From contig DRFF01000057.1 in NCBI GenBank assembly GCA_011050685.1, forward strand, positions 62,001 through 126,000: a stretch of DNA of 64,000 nucleotides, given 5' to 3'. Both the position numbers and the translations under genes were made by a program. Shown piece by piece: positions 34,198-42,629 of this stretch. The notes under the pieces are model-generated. The model saw only the letters and a program-made list of their open reading frames with translations. It was not told the origin of the DNA and ran no database searches. This DNA comes from Aurantimonas coralicida (GTDB lineage Bacteria > Pseudomonadota > Alphaproteobacteria > Rhizobiales > Rhizobiaceae). Every line of letters starts with the position of its first letter. Positions within the stretch are counted from its first letter, which is position 1.

Positions 34198-36186
34198 TCA
34201 GGCGATCTTGCCGCCACCCTGCTTGGTGATGGCGATCAACGACGGGCGCACCGGCATGTCGTCCTTGAAGTCCGGCCAGCGGGTCGAGGGATCCTCGTAA
34301 TAGGACTGACGCCCAAAGCCCTCCCAGTCCTCGCCGCCATCCGCCGGATGCTGGACCGCGACAAAGGCGGTCTGCATGTCGGGCAACAGCAGCGGCCCGC
34401 ACATTTCCGCGCCGATCGGCACCCGGAAGAACAGCTTCGACGTACCGCGCGCCTCGCCCTCGGTATCGACGGCGAACAAGCCGTCGGTGCGCCCGGTCTT
34501 CTTCGGCGACATGCCGTCGGTCGCGACCCACAACCGGCCATCGCTGTCGATCGCGCAATTGTCCGGCATACCGAACCAGCCGTTCTTGGTCGTCTCGGTA
34601 GAGAACGTCGCGCCAACCTCGGCAACGGAAGGATCGCCGCATTTGAGAAGGATTTCCCATTTGCCCGTCGTCGCGGCGAAATCTCCGCCGTCCTCGGCGA
34701 TCTCGATGATGTGGCCGAAAGCGTTATCGACGCGCGGGTTGGCCGGGTTCGGCTCCTCGCGCTTGGTGTTGTTGGTCAGCATGACGTAGACGCGACCATT
34801 GGAGCCGTTCGGCTGGATGTCCTCCGGGCGATCCATCTTGGTCGCCTCGAGTAGATCGGCGGCCAAGCGGGTTTCGACGAGCACGTCCGCCTGGCTTTCG
34901 AAGCCGTTCTCGGCCGTGAGCGGTCCCTCGCCAAAGGTCAGCGGCAGCCAGGTCACCGTTCCGTCCTCGGCAAACTTTGCGACATAGAGCGTGCCCTCCG
35001 CCAGCAGATCCATGTTGGCAGCGCGATCGTCGGTGTTGTAGGTGCCCGCGGTCACGAATTTGTAGACATAGTCGAAGCGCTCGTCGTCGCCGAGATAGAA
35101 GACGACGCGGCCGTCCCCATTGACGATCGACTCCGCGCCCTCGTGCTTGAAGCGCCCCATCGCGGTGCGCTTCTTCGGCACGGAATTGGGATCCTCGACG
35201 TCGACCTCGACGATCCAGCCGAAGCGGTTCGGTTCGTTCGGCTCCTTCGAGACGTCGAAGCGGTCGTGGAACTTGCCCCAGGCATATGTTCCGTCCGGCA
35301 CGCCGTAGCGCTCGTAGTTCTTGGCCTCGCGGTGGTCGGCGGCCAGTTCGCCCATGAAATAGCCGTGAAAGTTCTCCTCGGCCATCACATAGGTTCCCCA
35401 CGGAGTGACGCCGCCGGCACAATTGTTGAAGGTGCCGAAGACGTTGCGGCCGCTCGGGTCGGCGTTGGTCTGCATGCGCGGATCGCCGGCCGCGGGGCCG
35501 GTGAGTTCCATCTCGGTTTCGGCGGTGACCCGGCGGTTCTTCGCGCCGTCCTTCACCACCTGCCACTTGCCGCCCTCCTTGCGGATTTCGACGACCGAGC
35601 CGCCATGCGCGGCCATTTCGACATTGACCTGGTTCTCGTCGGCTTCGGCGACGACGAGCTTGTCGTCTTCCACCTTGACAATTCCCGGGAACATCAGGTG
35701 ATCGTTGGTATATTCGTGATTGACGACCAACAGGCCGTGCTCTGACGAGCCGTCGATCGGGACGTAGCCGACATAGTCGTTGTTGTAGCCAAATTGCCGA
35801 TTCTGAGCGTCCGGCGTCTGGGCCGTCGGATCGAACTCGGGCGAGTCAGGAAAGATCCCGTCGCCCCAGCGCAGCAGTACGTCGGCATCGTAGCCCTCGG
35901 CGACATGGTGGGTTTCGTCGACGCCAGCTTCGACTTCGGTGAAGTCGAAGCGCGATCCCGACGCGCCCTGCGCCTTCGCTTCGTCGGCGGCGACGAGCGC
36001 CAACGGGCTTACCGTCGCGGCGATCGCGGTCGCGGCCAGCGAACCGCGCAGGAAGTCACGGCGTGAGAAGCGCGCGGCGATAATCTCGCCCATGGTGCGA
36101 TTGTCGGTCGGATTATGACCCTCGCCCGCCGCGTCCTCAAGCTGCGTGGTCCGGAAGACCGTGCCGTTTCCAACATGTTCGTTCAT
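34198..36186 (-). CDS. phoX: PhoX-family alkaline phosphatase, Tat-exported
   Basis: PhoX is a Ca2+/Fe3+-dependent periplasmic phosphatase that frees phosphate from phosphomonoesters during phosphate starvation. The 662-residue precursor has a twin-arginine signal, SRRDFLRGS at residues 41-49, followed by a hydrophobic stretch ending LALVA and an Ala-rich cut site. The mature protein carries DUF839/PhoX segments such as NHEYTNDHLMFPG, NNCAGGVTPWGTYVMAEENF and WFGMPDNCAIDSDGRLWVAT. The ATG at 36186 is preceded by AAAGGGG. A Pho-box-like site lies 74 nt upstream. The 40-residue N-region before the RR motif is long but normal for the family. Confidence 0.92.
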   Translation of the reverse strand: MNEHVGNGTVFRTTQLEDAAGEGHNPTDNRTMGEIIAARFSRRDFLRGSLAATAIAATVSPLALVAADEAKAQGASGSRFDFTEVEAGVDETHHVAEGYDADVLLRWGDGIFPDSPEFDPTAQTPDAQNRQFGYNNDYVGYVPIDGSSEHGLLVVNHEYTNDHLMFPGIVKVEDDKLVVAEADENQVNVEMAAHGGSVVEIRKEGGKWQVVKDGAKNRRVTAETEMELTGPAAGDPRMQTNADPSGRNVFGTFNNCAGGVTPWGTYVMAEENFHGYFMGELAADHREAKNYERYGVPDGTYAWGKFHDRFDVSKEPNEPNRFGWIVEVDVEDPNSVPKKRTAMGRFKHEGAESIVNGDGRVVFYLGDDERFDYVYKFVTAGTYNTDDRAANMDLLAEGTLYVAKFAEDGTVTWLPLTFGEGPLTAENGFESQADVLVETRLAADLLEATKMDRPEDIQPNGSNGRVYVMLTNNTKREEPNPANPRVDNAFGHIIEIAEDGGDFAATTGKWEILLKCGDPSVAEVGATFSTETTKNGWFGMPDNCAIDSDGRLWVATDGMSPKKTGRTDGLFAVDTEGEARGTSKLFFRVPIGAEMCGPLLLPDMQTAFVAVQHPADGGEDWEGFGRQSYYEDPSTRWPDFKDDMPVRPSLIAITKQGGGKIA

Positions 36187-36259
36187 CGAATGACCCCTTT
36201 GTTGAAAGGTTAAGAACAATCCATCTTGCAATGGTTCTGATCTTACCTAAAGGGCCAAT

Positions 36260-36277
36260 GTCACGGTCAGATGACGG
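36260..36277 (-). promoter_or_regulatory. Candidate Pho box upstream of phoX
   Basis: On the minus strand CCGTCAT and CCGTGAC are separated by four bases (CTGA). This fits the PhoB operator layout of two CTGTCAT-like seven-base direct repeats on an 11-base period, matching six and five of seven positions. It sits 74 nt before the phoX ATG, where an activator site at -35 would be expected. Confidence 0.6.
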
Positions 36278-36295
36278 TCCGCCGCGGGCGGGCCC

Positions 36296-37240
36296 TCAAC
36301 CGCTGGGCGGCGTCACCCGCCGGGCCTTCGAGCGCTCGATACCCAGTTGATGCTCCCGCCAGATGATGAAGATGCCGGCGGAAATGACGATGGCAGCGCC
36401 GGCGAGCGTCGTCGAACTCGCGGCCTCATCGAAGGCGAAATAGCCGATAGCGATGGCCAGCAGCATCGAAGTGTATTCGAACGGCGCGATGGTCGAGGTA
36501 TCGGCGAAGCGGTAGGCCGAGGTCAGCAGCAACTGCCCGACGCCGCCGCACAGCCCCGCCAGGACCAACAGCACCGCCTGTTCCCATGTCGGCAGCACCC
36601 ACCCGAAGAAGATCGAGAAAAGCGCGATGCCGGACGACGTCAGCGAGAAATAGACCACGATCGTCGCGGTCTTCTCCGTGCGGACGAGTCGGCGGATCTG
36701 GATCATCGCGACGGCCGCCACCGCAGCCGAAATCACGGCCGCGATAATGCCGATCGCCTCCGCACCGTCGACGGCGTCGCCGCCAAGGGTCAGCTTCGGC
36801 AACGTCACCACCACGATGCCGACCAGACCGATCAGTGCCGCGGTCCAGCGATAGAGGCGCACGACCTCCTTGAGGAAGACGGCAGCGAAGACGACCGTGA
36901 GCAGCGGCGCGCCATAGGTGATGGTGATCCACTCGGGATAGGGCAATCGGGTCAGCGCGTAAAAGCCGAGGCCCATGGAGGTGACGCCGATCAGCCCCCG
37001 GCCGATATGCGCGGGCAGATTGTCGGTCTTCAAAGCCGTCCTCAGATCGCCGAGCCAAGCGAGATAGAGCACCACCGGAACCAAGGCGAAGAACGAGCGG
37101 AAGAATACGATCTCGCCCGCCGGGATGCCCTCGCCGCCCGCCTTGATCAAAGTCTGCATGGCGACGAACACCACGACCGACAGGCATTTCAGAAGAATGC
37201 CGCGCATCGGCGACTCGGCGAATGCCGGCCGACTGTCCAT
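36296..37240 (-). CDS. EamA/DMT-superfamily transporter
   Basis: This 314-residue protein has ten predicted membrane helices in two five-helix EamA repeats (first about 13-145, second about 165-300). Typical segments are FFRSFFALVPVVLYLAWLGD and the helix 4 motif YALTRLPYPEWITITYGAPL. The family exports metabolites such as amino acids or S-adenosylmethionine; the substrate here is unknown. The ATG at 37240 follows GGAGAGG. It lies between the CoxL-like gene (82 nt upstream, same strand) and phoX (109 nt downstream). Confidence 0.9.
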   Translation of the reverse strand: MDSRPAFAESPMRGILLKCLSVVVFVAMQTLIKAGGEGIPAGEIVFFRSFFALVPVVLYLAWLGDLRTALKTDNLPAHIGRGLIGVTSMGLGFYALTRLPYPEWITITYGAPLLTVVFAAVFLKEVVRLYRWTAALIGLVGIVVVTLPKLTLGGDAVDGAEAIGIIAAVISAAVAAVAMIQIRRLVRTEKTATIVVYFSLTSSGIALFSIFFGWVLPTWEQAVLLVLAGLCGGVGQLLLTSAYRFADTSTIAPFEYTSMLLAIAIGYFAFDEAASSTTLAGAAIVISAGIFIIWREHQLGIERSKARRVTPPSG

Positions 37241-37322
37241 CCTCTCCCCTCTCCTGCCTCAATTTCGCTGTCGGCGCGGACGCACCCGGGCGGTTGTCGT
37301 GTCGCTTCCGTCTGCGGAGTCC

Positions 37323-39620
37323 TTAGCGAGCCGCCTGCAACGCCTCCCAAACCCGCAGCGGCGTTGCCGGCATGTCGATATGATCGACGCCGGCGGGCCG
37401 CAACGCATCGGCGACCGCGTTCATCACCGCGGGGGCGGCGCCGATGGTACCAGCCTCGCCGGCGCCCTTGATGCCGAGCGCGTTGGTCGTCGACGGGACG
37501 TTCCGGGTCTTGAAGGCGAAGAACGGCAGGTCCCAGGCGCGCGGCATGGCATAGTCCATGAAGCTCGCGGTGACGAGCTGACCGTCCTCGTCATAGACCG
37601 CGTTTTCGAGCAGGGCCTGGCCGATGCCTTGGGCGACACCGCCGTGGATCTGGCCGGCGAGCAGCATCGGATTCACCGTCACCCCGAAATCGTCGACGAT
37701 CGTGTAGGCGAGGATTTCGGTCGTCCCGGTCTCCGGATCGATTTCGACCTCGCAAATATGGGTGCCGTTCGGATAGGTCGCCTCGTCCTGCTTGAACTCG
37801 CCGACGGCCTTGCGGTCCTCGGCCGACGGGGCAGCCGCCGCGATCGCGGCGAAATCGATCGAACGGTCGGTGCCGACGATCCGGGCGGTTCCGCCGTCGA
37901 GCTCGATATCGCCGATCGATGCCTCCAATTCGTTCGCCGCCAGCTTCTTGATCTTGTCCGCCAGGGTCTGGCTCGCCCGCCGCACCGACACCGCGCCGAG
38001 CGGGATCGACCGCGAGCCGCCGGTTCCGCCGCCGGTCGGGGTGTCGTCGGTATCGCCCTGTTTCACGTCGATCAGATCGTAGTCGAGATTCAGCGCCTCG
38101 GCGACGAACTGGGCGTAAGCCGTGGCATGGCCCTGCCCGTTGGACTGCGTGCCGATCTTCAGTTCGATGCGCCCCGCCGGGGTCAATTCGGCATAGGCGG
38201 GCTCGGAGCCGGCGAAGGCGCAGGCTTCGACATAGGTGGCCATGCCGATGCCGCGAAGCTTGCCTTGTTCCTTGGCGCTCTCCCGGCGCGTTTCGAACTC
38301 TTGCCAGCCCGACTGCCGCATCGCCTCGGCGAGATGGCCTTGGAAATCGCCGGTGTCGTACATGCGGCCGACCGCCGTCGTATAAGGAAGCTGATCGGGG
38401 CGGATGAAGTTCTTGCGCCGGATTTCCTCACGGGCCAGCCCCATGTCGCGCGCGCATTGATCTACCAACCGTTCGATCAGATAGGACGCCTCCGGACGCC
38501 CGGCGCCCCGATAGGCATCGATGGGAACGGTGTTGGTGTAGACTAGGTGGCAATCGACATTGACCGCCTCGATGTCGTAGAGGCCCGGCGCCATCGACAT
38601 GCCGAGATAGGGAATGAACGGCCCGTTCTGCGACAGATACGCCCCCATATTGGCGTAGAGGTCGATGTCGAGAGCGAGAAAGCGCCCGTCCTCGTCCATC
38701 GCCATGCGTGCCGTAACGACATTGTCGCGGCCATGCGCGTCGGAGACGAAATGCTCGCCGCGGTCACCGGTCCATTTGACCGGGCGGCCGAGGCGCTTGG
38801 CCGCCACCAGCACCAGAACGTGTTCGCGGTACAGGAACGCTTTGGTCCCGAAACCGCCGCCGACATCCTTGGTCAAGACCCGCACCTTCGACGGATCGAC
38901 CTTGAGCACTTTCTTGGCGAGCACCGACTGGATACCGTGGACGCCCTGGCTTCCGGTCGTTAAAATCCAGCGGTCCTCCTCCTGCGACCACTCTCCAAGG
39001 GCCGAGCGAAGCTCCATGTAATTGCAGACGAGACGGTTTTGACGGAGCGTGATCTCAGTCACCCGGGGCGCGTTCGCGAAAGCCTCGGTCTGCTGCTTGT
39101 TCCCCATGTTGAGATGGCCGCCGATGTTCCCGTCACTGTCCGGCCACACCGGCGCCGCGCCGTCCGCCGTGGCCGTTTCGATATCGGCAACGACCGGCAG
39201 GGGCTCATAGTCGACGACGAGGAGTTCGGCGGCGTCCGCCGCCTGGGTCGCCGATTCGGCGACTACGAAGGCCACCGCATCGCCGACATGCCGAACGACA
39301 TCGCGGCAGAGCACCGGAATGTCGCGGGCCGAGACCTTGCTGCCGTCCGGCTGTTCCAGCAATGCCTGACAGGGCACATCGCCGAGTTCAGCGACATCCG
39401 CATGGGTCAGCACCAGATGCACGCCTGGCGCCGAACGGACCGCTTCGACATCAGTGATCGTGAAATTTGCGTGAGCATGCGGCGAGCGAACCACCACGGC
39501 GTGGAGGATGCCAGGGCGGGTTTCGTCGTCCGTGTAACATCCCTCGCCCCGGATGAAGGCGTCGTCCTCCTTCCGCAGAGCCGAAGCGCCAAGGCCGAAT
39601 TTCGGGGTCATCACGTTCAT
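37323..39620 (-). CDS. Form-II CoxL-like molybdopterin-binding dehydrogenase subunit
   Basis: This 765-residue protein is the molybdopterin-cytosine-dinucleotide subunit of a xanthine oxidase-family hydroxylase. It has an N-terminal ald_Xan_dh_C domain (about 18-130), and the signature AYRGAGRPEASYLIERLVD is of form II, not the AYXCSFR of true CO dehydrogenase. The catalytic Glu is in KGAGEAGTIGAAP near the C-terminus, and GGGFGTKAF and the QSNGQGHATAYAQF motifs contact the cofactor. The usual FAD (CoxM) and 2Fe-2S (CoxS) subunits are not adjacent. The ATG at 39620 has AGGAG ten bases upstream. Substrate is probably an aldehyde, purine or aromatic ring, not CO. Confidence 0.9.
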   Translation of the reverse strand: MNVMTPKFGLGASALRKEDDAFIRGEGCYTDDETRPGILHAVVVRSPHAHANFTITDVEAVRSAPGVHLVLTHADVAELGDVPCQALLEQPDGSKVSARDIPVLCRDVVRHVGDAVAFVVAESATQAADAAELLVVDYEPLPVVADIETATADGAAPVWPDSDGNIGGHLNMGNKQQTEAFANAPRVTEITLRQNRLVCNYMELRSALGEWSQEEDRWILTTGSQGVHGIQSVLAKKVLKVDPSKVRVLTKDVGGGFGTKAFLYREHVLVLVAAKRLGRPVKWTGDRGEHFVSDAHGRDNVVTARMAMDEDGRFLALDIDLYANMGAYLSQNGPFIPYLGMSMAPGLYDIEAVNVDCHLVYTNTVPIDAYRGAGRPEASYLIERLVDQCARDMGLAREEIRRKNFIRPDQLPYTTAVGRMYDTGDFQGHLAEAMRQSGWQEFETRRESAKEQGKLRGIGMATYVEACAFAGSEPAYAELTPAGRIELKIGTQSNGQGHATAYAQFVAEALNLDYDLIDVKQGDTDDTPTGGGTGGSRSIPLGAVSVRRASQTLADKIKKLAANELEASIGDIELDGGTARIVGTDRSIDFAAIAAAAPSAEDRKAVGEFKQDEATYPNGTHICEVEIDPETGTTEILAYTIVDDFGVTVNPMLLAGQIHGGVAQGIGQALLENAVYDEDGQLVTASFMDYAMPRAWDLPFFAFKTRNVPSTTNALGIKGAGEAGTIGAAPAVMNAVADALRPAGVDHIDMPATPLRVWEALQAAR

Positions 39621-39848
39621 GGGAACAAGCTCCTGGACGGGGATGCGCTGCCGTTGCGGTTCGGCGCGCGAGTGGGGACGAGGCCACAACCGGCGTTTCG
39701 AACGCCTCACTTATTGCGTCGAACCACTTCCGTCGAGGGTCGACACGATCCCGAATGCCGGCGCTCGGCCGACCGACGACGCCATCGGTCGGTTGGCAAT
39801 TCGTCCGCTTGGGGTTACCTCCCGCTGCAATACGAAAGGAACCGCCCT

Positions 39849-42497
39849 ATGCTTCGCACCGACGACGGTCAGACCATCAAGCTCGAAGACTACCGTGCAA
39901 CGGACTTCGTCCTGCATTCGGTGGCGATGACGATACGGCTGTTCGAGGGTCGCGCCGATATCGACACGACGCTCGAGCTTGAACGGCGCGAGGGAGCCGA
40001 CGCCGCCGCCCCGCTGGTCCTCGACGGCGACGAATTGACGCTGACGGGACTGGCACTGGATGGCACGCCGCTGGATGGCGACCGGTACGAGGCGTCTCCC
40101 GGGCGGCTGGAAATCACCGGTCTGCCGTCTGGCGGACGCTTCACGCTCGACGTCGCGACGTCGCTTGTGCCGGAAAACAATACGAAACTGATGGGGCTTT
40201 ACCGGTCCAACGGCATCTGGTGCACCCAATGCGAGGCCGAGGGCTTCCGCCGCATCACCTACTTCCTCGATCGCCCGGACGTGCTGGCGCCTTACACGGT
40301 CAGAATCGAGGCGGACCGGGTGGCCGCGCCCATTTTGCTGTCGAACGGCAACCCGGCTAAGACGGGCACCCTTCCCGACAATCGGCATTTCGCCGTCTGG
40401 GACGATCCTTTCAACAAGCCGTCCTATCTCTTCGCCATGGTCGCCGGTGATCTCGACTCGATCCACGAGCGATTTACCACCGCGAGCGGCAAACCCGTCA
40501 GCCTCGGCATCTACACGGAAAAGGGCCGCGCCGCGCAGGCCGGCTACGCCATGGATGCGCTACGGCGGTCCATGATCTGGGACGAGCGGCGCTTCGGCCG
40601 CGAATACGATCTCGACGTCTTCAACATCGTGGCGATCGCCGATTTCAACATGGGCGCGATGGAGAACAAGGGTCTCAACGTCTTCAATCACAAATATGTC
40701 CTGCTCGACCCCGAAACGGCGACGGACACCGACTATGCCGGCGTGGAAACGGTCATCGCCCACGAATATTTCCACAACTGGACCGGCAACCGGATCACTT
40801 GCCGCGACTGGTTCCAGCTTTGCCTGAAGGAAGGGCTGACGGTCTATCGCGACCAGGAATTCAGTGCCGACGAACGATCGGCCACGGTTCAGCGCATCAG
40901 CTCCGTGCGGCGGCTGAAGGCGCATCAGTTTCCCGAGGACCAGGGACCGCTGCAACATCCCGTCCGGCCGACGGAATATCGCGAGATCAACAACTTCTAC
41001 ACGGCGACGGTCTACGACAAGGGCGCCGAGCTCGTCCGGATGATCGCGACGATCCTTGGCCGCGACGGCTTTCGAGAGGGCATGGACCTTTACTTCGACC
41101 GCCACGACGGCGACGCTGCGACGATCGAGGACTTCATCGCCTGTTTCGAGGTCGCGACCGGCGAGGACCTGTCCCACCTTGCGCTATGGTACGGACAGGC
41201 GGGAACGCCCACCCTCACCGTCACGGAGGATTACGACGCGGCGACCGCGCGTCTGACGGTCGGTTTCAAGCAGACGCTCCAGCAAGGCACCGCAGCCACC
41301 GGAACCGCGCCGGTGCATATTCCGATTCGCTTCGGCCTCGTCGGCTCCAACGGACAGGACAAGGATGCCACACCGGTGTCCGGCGCGGCTGTGCGAGGCG
41401 ATGTCATTCATCTGACCGAGGCTGAAGACAGCGTCGTCTTCGAAGATCTGAGCGAGCGCCCCTATCTGTCCGTGCTCCGGGACTTTTCGGCACCGGTGAC
41501 GCTCGATCACGCCCAGAGCGAAGCCGACCGCCTTGCCCTCGCCCGTCTCGACCCGAACCTGTTCAACCGCTGGCGCATCCTCAACGATCTCGTCGGCGCG
41601 GCGCTGACCAAGGCGAGCCGGGGTCCATCCCAGGCGGCCCAGGCCCCGCTGGCACCCGAGATCATCGATGCCATCCTCGGCTCGGCCGGTGACGAAAGCC
41701 TGGAAGCGGCATTCCGCGCCCAGGCGCTTGCCCTGCCCGGCGAGGCCGAAATCGCCCGCATGCTTGCGGAGAATGTCGATCCCGACGCCGTTCACGCCGT
41801 CGTCGAGGTGGCCCGGCGCGACTTGGGCAAGCGCGGCGCTTCGCTGTTCGCCCGTCTCCATGGCGACCGGCAAACCGGCACGGCTTTCTCCCCTGATGCC
41901 GTGAGCGTGGGAAGGCGGGCTCTCGCCAATGCCGCGCTCGGCTATCTCGCCACCGCGACCGGGGATTGCGGCCCGGCGGAAGACCAGTATGCGGCGGCCG
42001 GAAACATGACCGACCGCCTCGCCGCCCTGACAGTCCTGGTACATCGCTTTCCCGACACGCTGGCCTCCACGTCTGCGCTGAGCGATTTCTACGCCCGCTT
42101 CGAGCAGGATGGTCTCGTCATCGACAAATGGTTTGCGATCCAGGCGACGATCCCGAGCCCGAGGGCGGTCGAGATTGTCGCCGACCTCGCCTCGCATCCA
42201 GTGTTTTCCCTGAAGAACCCGAACCGCGTCCGGGCGCTTGTCGGTACGTTCGCGGCAGCGAACCAGCTGGCGTTCCACCGTCCCGATGGCGCCGGATACC
42301 GCTGGGTTGCCGGGCAACTGGTGGAGATCGACCGCCTGAACCCGCAGGTCGCGGCCCGGATAGCGACCACTTTCCGCTCCTGGCGAAGCCTGGAGCCCGC
42401 TCGCCGCGACAAGGCGAGTGCGACATTACGGCAACTGCTTGAACTTAAAGACATCTCGACCGACCTGCGAGATATCTTGGGACGATCTTTGCGATAG
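39849..42497 (+). CDS. pepN: Aminopeptidase N
   Basis: PepN is the main cytosolic broad-specificity aminopeptidase. The 882-residue M1 metalloprotease has the exopeptidase motif NMGAMENKGLNVFN and the zinc site HEYFHNWTGNRITCRDW with the third ligand in LKEGLTVYRDQEFS. A later segment FYTATVYDKGAELVRMI supplies the catalytic Tyr. The C-terminal helical domain and total length match E. coli PepN. The ATG at 39849 has AAGGA nine bases upstream; a long in-frame extension upstream overlaps the CoxL-like gene on the other strand and is not real. Confidence 0.96.
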   Translation: MLRTDDGQTIKLEDYRATDFVLHSVAMTIRLFEGRADIDTTLELERREGADAAAPLVLDGDELTLTGLALDGTPLDGDRYEASPGRLEITGLPSGGRFTLDVATSLVPENNTKLMGLYRSNGIWCTQCEAEGFRRITYFLDRPDVLAPYTVRIEADRVAAPILLSNGNPAKTGTLPDNRHFAVWDDPFNKPSYLFAMVAGDLDSIHERFTTASGKPVSLGIYTEKGRAAQAGYAMDALRRSMIWDERRFGREYDLDVFNIVAIADFNMGAMENKGLNVFNHKYVLLDPETATDTDYAGVETVIAHEYFHNWTGNRITCRDWFQLCLKEGLTVYRDQEFSADERSATVQRISSVRRLKAHQFPEDQGPLQHPVRPTEYREINNFYTATVYDKGAELVRMIATILGRDGFREGMDLYFDRHDGDAATIEDFIACFEVATGEDLSHLALWYGQAGTPTLTVTEDYDAATARLTVGFKQTLQQGTAATGTAPVHIPIRFGLVGSNGQDKDATPVSGAAVRGDVIHLTEAEDSVVFEDLSERPYLSVLRDFSAPVTLDHAQSEADRLALARLDPNLFNRWRILNDLVGAALTKASRGPSQAAQAPLAPEIIDAILGSAGDESLEAAFRAQALALPGEAEIARMLAENVDPDAVHAVVEVARRDLGKRGASLFARLHGDRQTGTAFSPDAVSVGRRALANAALGYLATATGDCGPAEDQYAAAGNMTDRLAALTVLVHRFPDTLASTSALSDFYARFEQDGLVIDKWFAIQATIPSPRAVEIVADLASHPVFSLKNPNRVRALVGTFAAANQLAFHRPDGAGYRWVAGQLVEIDRLNPQVAARIATTFRSWRSLEPARRDKASATLRQLLELKDISTDLRDILGRSLR

Positions 42498-42629
42498 GCG
42501 ATCTGTTCATTGACTCCTTAATCTTGTCGCAATTCATCTCTGGACAAGGTGATTCGCCTCTGATCAATTGGCGGTGATTCGGGTGTGCGGCACGTCGAAT
42601 CATTGAGATGCGGTTACGAGGGGTTATGC

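Noticed and set aside
39039-39848. N-terminal extension of pepN
   Set aside because: The in-frame extension overlaps the CoxL-like gene on the other strand; the ATG at 39849 has a ribosome site and the normal PepN start.
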